Of a DNA stretch of 64,000 nt, positions 61,019 to 64,000 are shown piece after piece (position 1 is the first letter of the stretch; every line of letters starts with the position of its first letter). Both the position numbers and the translations under genes were made by a program. Location: contig NZ_JACCCU010000004.1 in NCBI RefSeq assembly GCF_013410875.1, forward strand, positions 17,241 to 81,240, in the 5' to 3' direction. Under the pieces are notes generated by a model. That model saw only the letters and a program-made list of their open reading frames with translations. It had not been told where the DNA came from and did not search any database. Origin of the DNA: Tunturiibacter empetritectus. GTDB taxonomy: Bacteria; Acidobacteriota; Terriglobia; Terriglobales; Acidobacteriaceae.

Positions 61019-63580
61019 CTATTTTGATGTTTCGTTTGCGCCGTCGCGGATGGTGCCGCCGAGTGCGGTGAGGGCGGCTATGATGCGGGTCCACCTGTTG
61101 GTGAGCTCGTCTTCGCGGAGGGTGCGGTCGTTGGACTGGAAGACGGTGCGGAGGAGGAGCGAGTAGACGCCGGGATACTTCTTCTGGTCGCGCCATACTT
61201 CAATGGGCTTCAAGCTTTGCAGCTCGGGAATGGCGAGGGCGTGGATGGCGTCGGAGACGGTTTGCCATTGGGTCGCGTCCGGGAAGACGAAGGAGAAGTC
61301 GCGCTCGACGGCCTGGTAGCGGGAGAGATCGTGGGCAGTGATTTTTTTGAGGGGGAGCTCGTAGAGGGCAGCGAGGTTCAGTTGCGCGAGGTAGAGGGGC
61401 TGGCGGAGTTTGCGAGCTTCTTTTTGCGTGTGGACCAGTTCGCCGAAGTGGGCGATGGGGCGGTTGTTTACGAGCGCTGTTGCGCTGCGACCTGGCTGGA
61501 GCCACGCTGGGGCTTCAGGTGTGAAGGTGAGCGACTGTGCGGACGAAATGCGGGGGTCTCTCCGCTCCGGCGGCAGAAGCGCCGCCTCCGGTCGAGATGA
61601 CGACTCTTTTTCTGACGCTAGAGCGCGGGGTGGAAAGGCGTCTCTTGCCGCGTTCAGGTCGAAGAGGGAGAGGAGGGATTCGATGGCACCCTTGAGCTCG
61701 AAGAAGGGGGCGTCGGCGGCGACTTGGAGTGGGGCCGTGGGTTGTGGCGAGGCGGTGGTGAGGCCGAGGGAGAGCTGCGGAATCTCGTGGACGTCGGAGA
61801 TGAAGGCGCCGTCGGCTGGGATGGTGCCGGTGAAGATCTGGCCTTGCTCGAAAAGGCGGACCTCGCGGACGTCGCGGTTGAGGTTGTGAGCGAGCATGGT
61901 GACCATGCCGGGGACCAGCGAGGGGCGCAGGAGGGAGGCCTCTTCGGAGAGGGGATTCTCCATTGGGACCGGGATCGTTGCTGCGGTTGGGGAAGGCGGA
62001 TCGCTGTCGCGATGGCCCACACGTGACGGTGAGGCTGCCACGTGTGGGGCACCCGGATTCGGACTCGAATTGGTGGCGATGTTTGAAGAAGACGGTTCAC
62101 TTTGCGAATAACCCACCCTTTGCGATGAGACCGCAAAGGATGGGGCACCCAGTTCTTTGGCTTCTAGTTCTTTAGTTTCCGGTTCTTTGGCTTCCGGTTC
62201 TTTGACACTCGATTCCTCGTCCGTTTTCTGGGCAGGACCTGTGGCCGCGTAGAAGAGGTCGGAGTCTTGCTGGGAGGCGAAGGTGCTGGAGATGGATTCG
62301 CTGAAGCCGAGGGCCAGGAGGCGGGTGCGGACTGCCGCTTCTTTCGCATGCGTGGGTTGGGTGAGGACTACGCCCGGTGCGGGGAGGGTGTTGGCGAAGC
62401 GGTTGTAGCCGTAGACGCGGGCGACCTCTTCGATGAGGTCGATCTCGCGCTCGAGGTCGAGACGCCAGCTGGGGAGTTTGGTGGAGTAGACGGCTTGATC
62501 GTCACGCAGACCGTGGAGGAGGAGCTCGCAGCCTAGCGAGGTGAGGTACTGGGCGACGATCTCGGATGTGATGCCGTGGGGGGCGATCGTCTGGCCTAGG
62601 TGGCGTTGAACTTGTTTGACGGAGAGGTCGATGGGGGGGCGATTGGCGGTGCGGGCGGCTACCTCGGGATCGATGAGGTCGATGAGTTCGCCTTCGGGCT
62701 TGCCGTTTTGTTGGCTTGCGCCGCCGCCGCTTTGGGCAACTCCACTGTTCAGGATGAGCTGGGTGACGAGGGCGTTGGCGATGGGAGCGGCGTTGAAGTC
62801 GGCCCCACGCTCGAAGCGGTGGGAGGCGTCGGTGTGGAGGCCGTGGCGGCGCCCACTGCGGCGGACGGTGGCTGGGTCGAACCAGGCGGCTTCGACGAGG
62901 ATGTTTTTGGTCTCGGGGGTGATCATGGAGTCCCAGCCGCCCATGACTCCGGCTAGTGCGAGAGCTTTCTTTTCGTCGGCGACAACGAGGTCGTCGGCTT
63001 CGAGGGTTCGGTCGGTGCCGTCGAGGAGTTTTAGCTTTTCGCCTTTGTGGGCGAGGCGGACGATGATGCCGCCTGCGATCTTGTCGAGGTCGAAGGCGTG
63101 GGTGGGATGGCCCATGCCGAGGAGGACGAAGTTGCTGGCATCGACGGCGTTGGAGATTTGTTTCTGGCCGAGGAGGGTGAAGTAGTCGGCTACCTGGGCG
63201 GAGCTGGGGGCGATGGTGACGTTACGGATAACCTGCGCGGTGAAGCGGCCGCAGAGGCCTTTGGCTTCGGGGGCGATGCGGACGGAGAAGGGGGCGTCGA
63301 CGAGGGTGCCGATGGGGAGTTTGGGGTTGAGGGGGGCCAGCGGCAGGTTGTAGATGGTGGCGGCCTCGCGGGCGATGCCGTAGTGGTTCATGGCGTCGAC
63401 GCGGTTGGTGGTGATGTCCATCTCGAAGAGGTGGCCGTTGGATTTGCCATTGGCGGACGCGCCGAGGGAGTGGATGCCTTCTACGGCGATGCCGCGGAGG
63501 GTGAGAGCTTCGGCGAGTTGGTGATCATCGACCGGGATGTTGGGGACGTAGGTGCGGAGCCATGGTGTGATGATGTTCAT
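61019..63580 (-). CDS. pheT: Phenylalanine-tRNA ligase beta subunit, with in-frame repeat insertion
   Basis: An 853-residue beta subunit of phenylalanyl-tRNA synthetase. B3/4 domain region at about 190-270 (HGLHTDASHRFERGADF), B5 at about 300-380, catalytic-like core after 530 (NPLSEEASLLRPSLVPGM), and the anticodon-binding FDX-ACB domain at the end (RYQAVERDFSFVF). The usual EMAP-type tRNA-binding domain near residues 40-150 is missing: LTLRGIAVEGIHSLG runs straight into NGHLFEMDITTNRVDAMNHYG. Between about 445 and 530 sits an insertion made of a pentapeptide repeat (KEPEA type) and two REP-like hairpins translated in frame. pheS is not in the window. Confidence 0.92.
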   Translation of the reverse strand: MNIITPWLRTYVPNIPVDDHQLAEALTLRGIAVEGIHSLGASANGKSNGHLFEMDITTNRVDAMNHYGIAREAATIYNLPLAPLNPKLPIGTLVDAPFSVRIAPEAKGLCGRFTAQVIRNVTIAPSSAQVADYFTLLGQKQISNAVDASNFVLLGMGHPTHAFDLDKIAGGIIVRLAHKGEKLKLLDGTDRTLEADDLVVADEKKALALAGVMGGWDSMITPETKNILVEAAWFDPATVRRSGRRHGLHTDASHRFERGADFNAAPIANALVTQLILNSGVAQSGGGASQQNGKPEGELIDLIDPEVAARTANRPPIDLSVKQVQRHLGQTIAPHGITSEIVAQYLTSLGCELLLHGLRDDQAVYSTKLPSWRLDLEREIDLIEEVARVYGYNRFANTLPAPGVVLTQPTHAKEAAVRTRLLALGFSESISSTFASQQDSDLFYAATGPAQKTDEESSVKEPEAKEPETKELEAKELGAPSFAVSSQRVGYSQSEPSSSNIATNSSPNPGAPHVAASPSRVGHRDSDPPSPTAATIPVPMENPLSEEASLLRPSLVPGMVTMLAHNLNRDVREVRLFEQGQIFTGTIPADGAFISDVHEIPQLSLGLTTASPQPTAPLQVAADAPFFELKGAIESLLSLFDLNAARDAFPPRALASEKESSSRPEAALLPPERRDPRISSAQSLTFTPEAPAWLQPGRSATALVNNRPIAHFGELVHTQKEARKLRQPLYLAQLNLAALYELPLKKITAHDLSRYQAVERDFSFVFPDATQWQTVSDAIHALAIPELQSLKPIEVWRDQKKYPGVYSLLLRTVFQSNDRTLREDELTNRWTRIIAALTALGGTIRDGANETSK
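62014..62054. repeat. REP-like hairpin inside pheT, unit 1
   Basis: CCCACACGTG (62016-62025) pairs perfectly with CACGTGTGGG (62039-62048) across a 13-nt loop, followed by GGCACCC. On the minus strand the unit begins with GGGTGCCCCA, as unit 2 does. It is translated as part of pheT. Confidence 0.75.
62112..62150. repeat. REP-like hairpin inside pheT, unit 2
   Basis: CCCACCCTTTGCG (62112-62124) and CGCAAAGGATGGG (62132-62144) pair with one mismatch across a 7-nt loop, followed by GGCACCC. The minus strand again begins GGGTGCCCCA. The stem sequence differs from unit 1, as expected for a dispersed family with a common core and variable stems. Confidence 0.78.
62153..62212. repeat. 15-nt tandem repeat inside pheT (four units)
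   Basis: Four units of 15 bases begin with TTCTTT (62153, 62168, 62183, 62198). On the minus strand they encode pentapeptides of the type KEPEA, KEPET, KELEA and KELGA. The third and first units are the most alike. The units follow the second hairpin directly, so the whole insertion spans about 62014-62212. Confidence 0.8.
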
Positions 63581-63592
63581 GATGTGAGGCTT

Positions 63593-63908
63593 TTAGTCTA
63601 ACTGTTTTGGCTTATGCAGACTGAAGGGCCACGGGTGCCTAATTATCTTGGCGGCAGATTCAGGCATAGCGACAGGAATAGCAGGGGACACGAAGACAGT
63701 GACGTGCTGAATATCACTCTTTTCGATCGGCTTCGTTTCCATGCCGTCAGGCTGGATTTGATATCGGACGATGATGGGACAGTTCCGTGGGCCGCCATAT
63801 TCATTGGCGCGGAGTCCTCTTACATAGGTTGTCGCAGGAATTGTTAGTGGTTTAGGGCCGCTGAGAACTTCGACTTTTTCGACCTCGCCGCTTTGCTTGA
63901 AAGAGACT
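63593..63908 (-). pseudogene. TonB-like C-terminal fragment cut by an IS element
   Basis: The minus frame from 63908 to the TAA at 63593 reads LVSFKQSGEVEKVEVLSGPK, then YVRGLRANEYGGPRNC, in the style of the energy-transducer TonB C-terminal domain, which is common in Acidobacteria exported proteins. The N-terminus is missing because the IS5-type end begins at about 63909. It ends 13 bp before pheT starts on the same strand. Confidence 0.65.
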
Positions 63909-64000
63909 AGGGCGTGTTCACGCTATCTGAGGGCTTCGACGATGAGGGCGAAGTTGAGGAAGCCGATGAAGAGCACGTCGAGTTTCTCGAACCTGGAGAA
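63909..64000 (-). mobile_element. IS5-type insertion sequence, right end
   Basis: GGCGTGTTCACGC at 63911-63923 looks like a terminal inverted repeat; just inside lies the end of a transposase gene. The rest of the element is outside the window. It interrupts a TonB-like gene; the ACTAG before the repeat may be part of the target duplication. Confidence 0.65.
63923..64000 (-). CDS. IS5-family transposase, C-terminal end (partial)
   Basis: The minus strand encodes FSRFEKLDVLFIGFLNFALI followed by VEALR and a TAG stop at 63923-63925. This end is typical of DDE transposases of small IS5-type elements found in many copies in Acidobacteria. Only 25 codons are in the window, and the catalytic motifs lie beyond the edge. 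Confidence 0.7.
   Translation of the reverse strand, partial: FSRFEKLDVLFIGFLNFALIVEALR

Noticed and set aside
1..64000. CRISPR arrays, tRNA and rRNA genes
   Set aside because: I saw no regularly spaced direct repeats with unique spacers and no tRNA-like T-arm with a matching acceptor stem; a T-arm-like GGTTCGAATC near 44490 has no partner stems.

Overview
This window looks like chromosome from an Acidobacteriota soil bacterium of the Terriglobales/Acidobacteriaceae type (Granulicella, Edaphobacter or Terriglobus-like). The basis is two Oar-like TonB-dependent receptors with a carboxypeptidase-regulatory-like N-terminus, a VWFA-related protein of the type common in this phylum, a pro-kumamolisin (S53) protease with Ig-like repeats, and REP-like hairpins built on a GGGTGCCCCA core. 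The genus is inference.

Left part (1-18135): a partial exported protein, an MMPL/RND exporter, a KdpDE-like two-component pair without kdpFABC, and a large TonB-dependent receptor. Next comes an NtrB/NtrC-type pair transcribed away from a secreted polyproline protein. That protein's gene has a consensus sigma-54 promoter and, about 118 bp upstream of the expected start point, an inverted repeat that could be the activator site. A lysine-rich small protein, an MFS transporter, a metallophosphoesterase, an ArsB-like carrier and a YdcZ-like membrane protein follow on the same strand.

Middle (18186-29760): a sufS fragment that carries a 37-bp micro-inversion, an intact S53 protease, then about 3 kb of broken genes (LysR, tyrosine recombinase, SRPBCC-like, SDR, HxlR and a membrane protein). 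After these come a large GH38 alpha-mannosidase and a 1-kb gap that holds a promoter/operator copy with no intact gene behind it.

Carbohydrate island (29760-37892): an AraC regulator plus MFS sugar transporter unit is present twice. In copy 1 AraC is intact and only the first codons of the transporter remain; in copy 2 AraC is ruined and the transporter intact. Between the copies lie a DUF6351-type secreted hydrolase, a parallel beta-helix protein and a D-lyxose isomerase.

Minus-strand catabolic block (52015 down to 37948): starting from a divergent IclR regulator, a TonB-dependent receptor, a CocE-type hydrolase, a Tat-exported GH2 beta-mannosidase-like enzyme, an acyl-CoA synthetase, a multiply frameshifted acyl-CoA dehydrogenase, and a tight four-gene operon (ferritin-like diiron protein, 2Fe-2S ferredoxin, zinc alcohol dehydrogenase, esterase). 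The last operon is the best candidate here for an undescribed oxidative pathway.

Right part (53365-64000): mostly core genes on the minus strand (pheT, a small membrane protein, zapB-like, zapA, a TlpA-like protein, an Lgt-like protein, a RluD-type synthase, a VWA protein). pheT has been enlarged in frame by two REP-like hairpins and a 15-nt tandem repeat. The right edge is the end of an IS5-type element that cuts a TonB-like gene.
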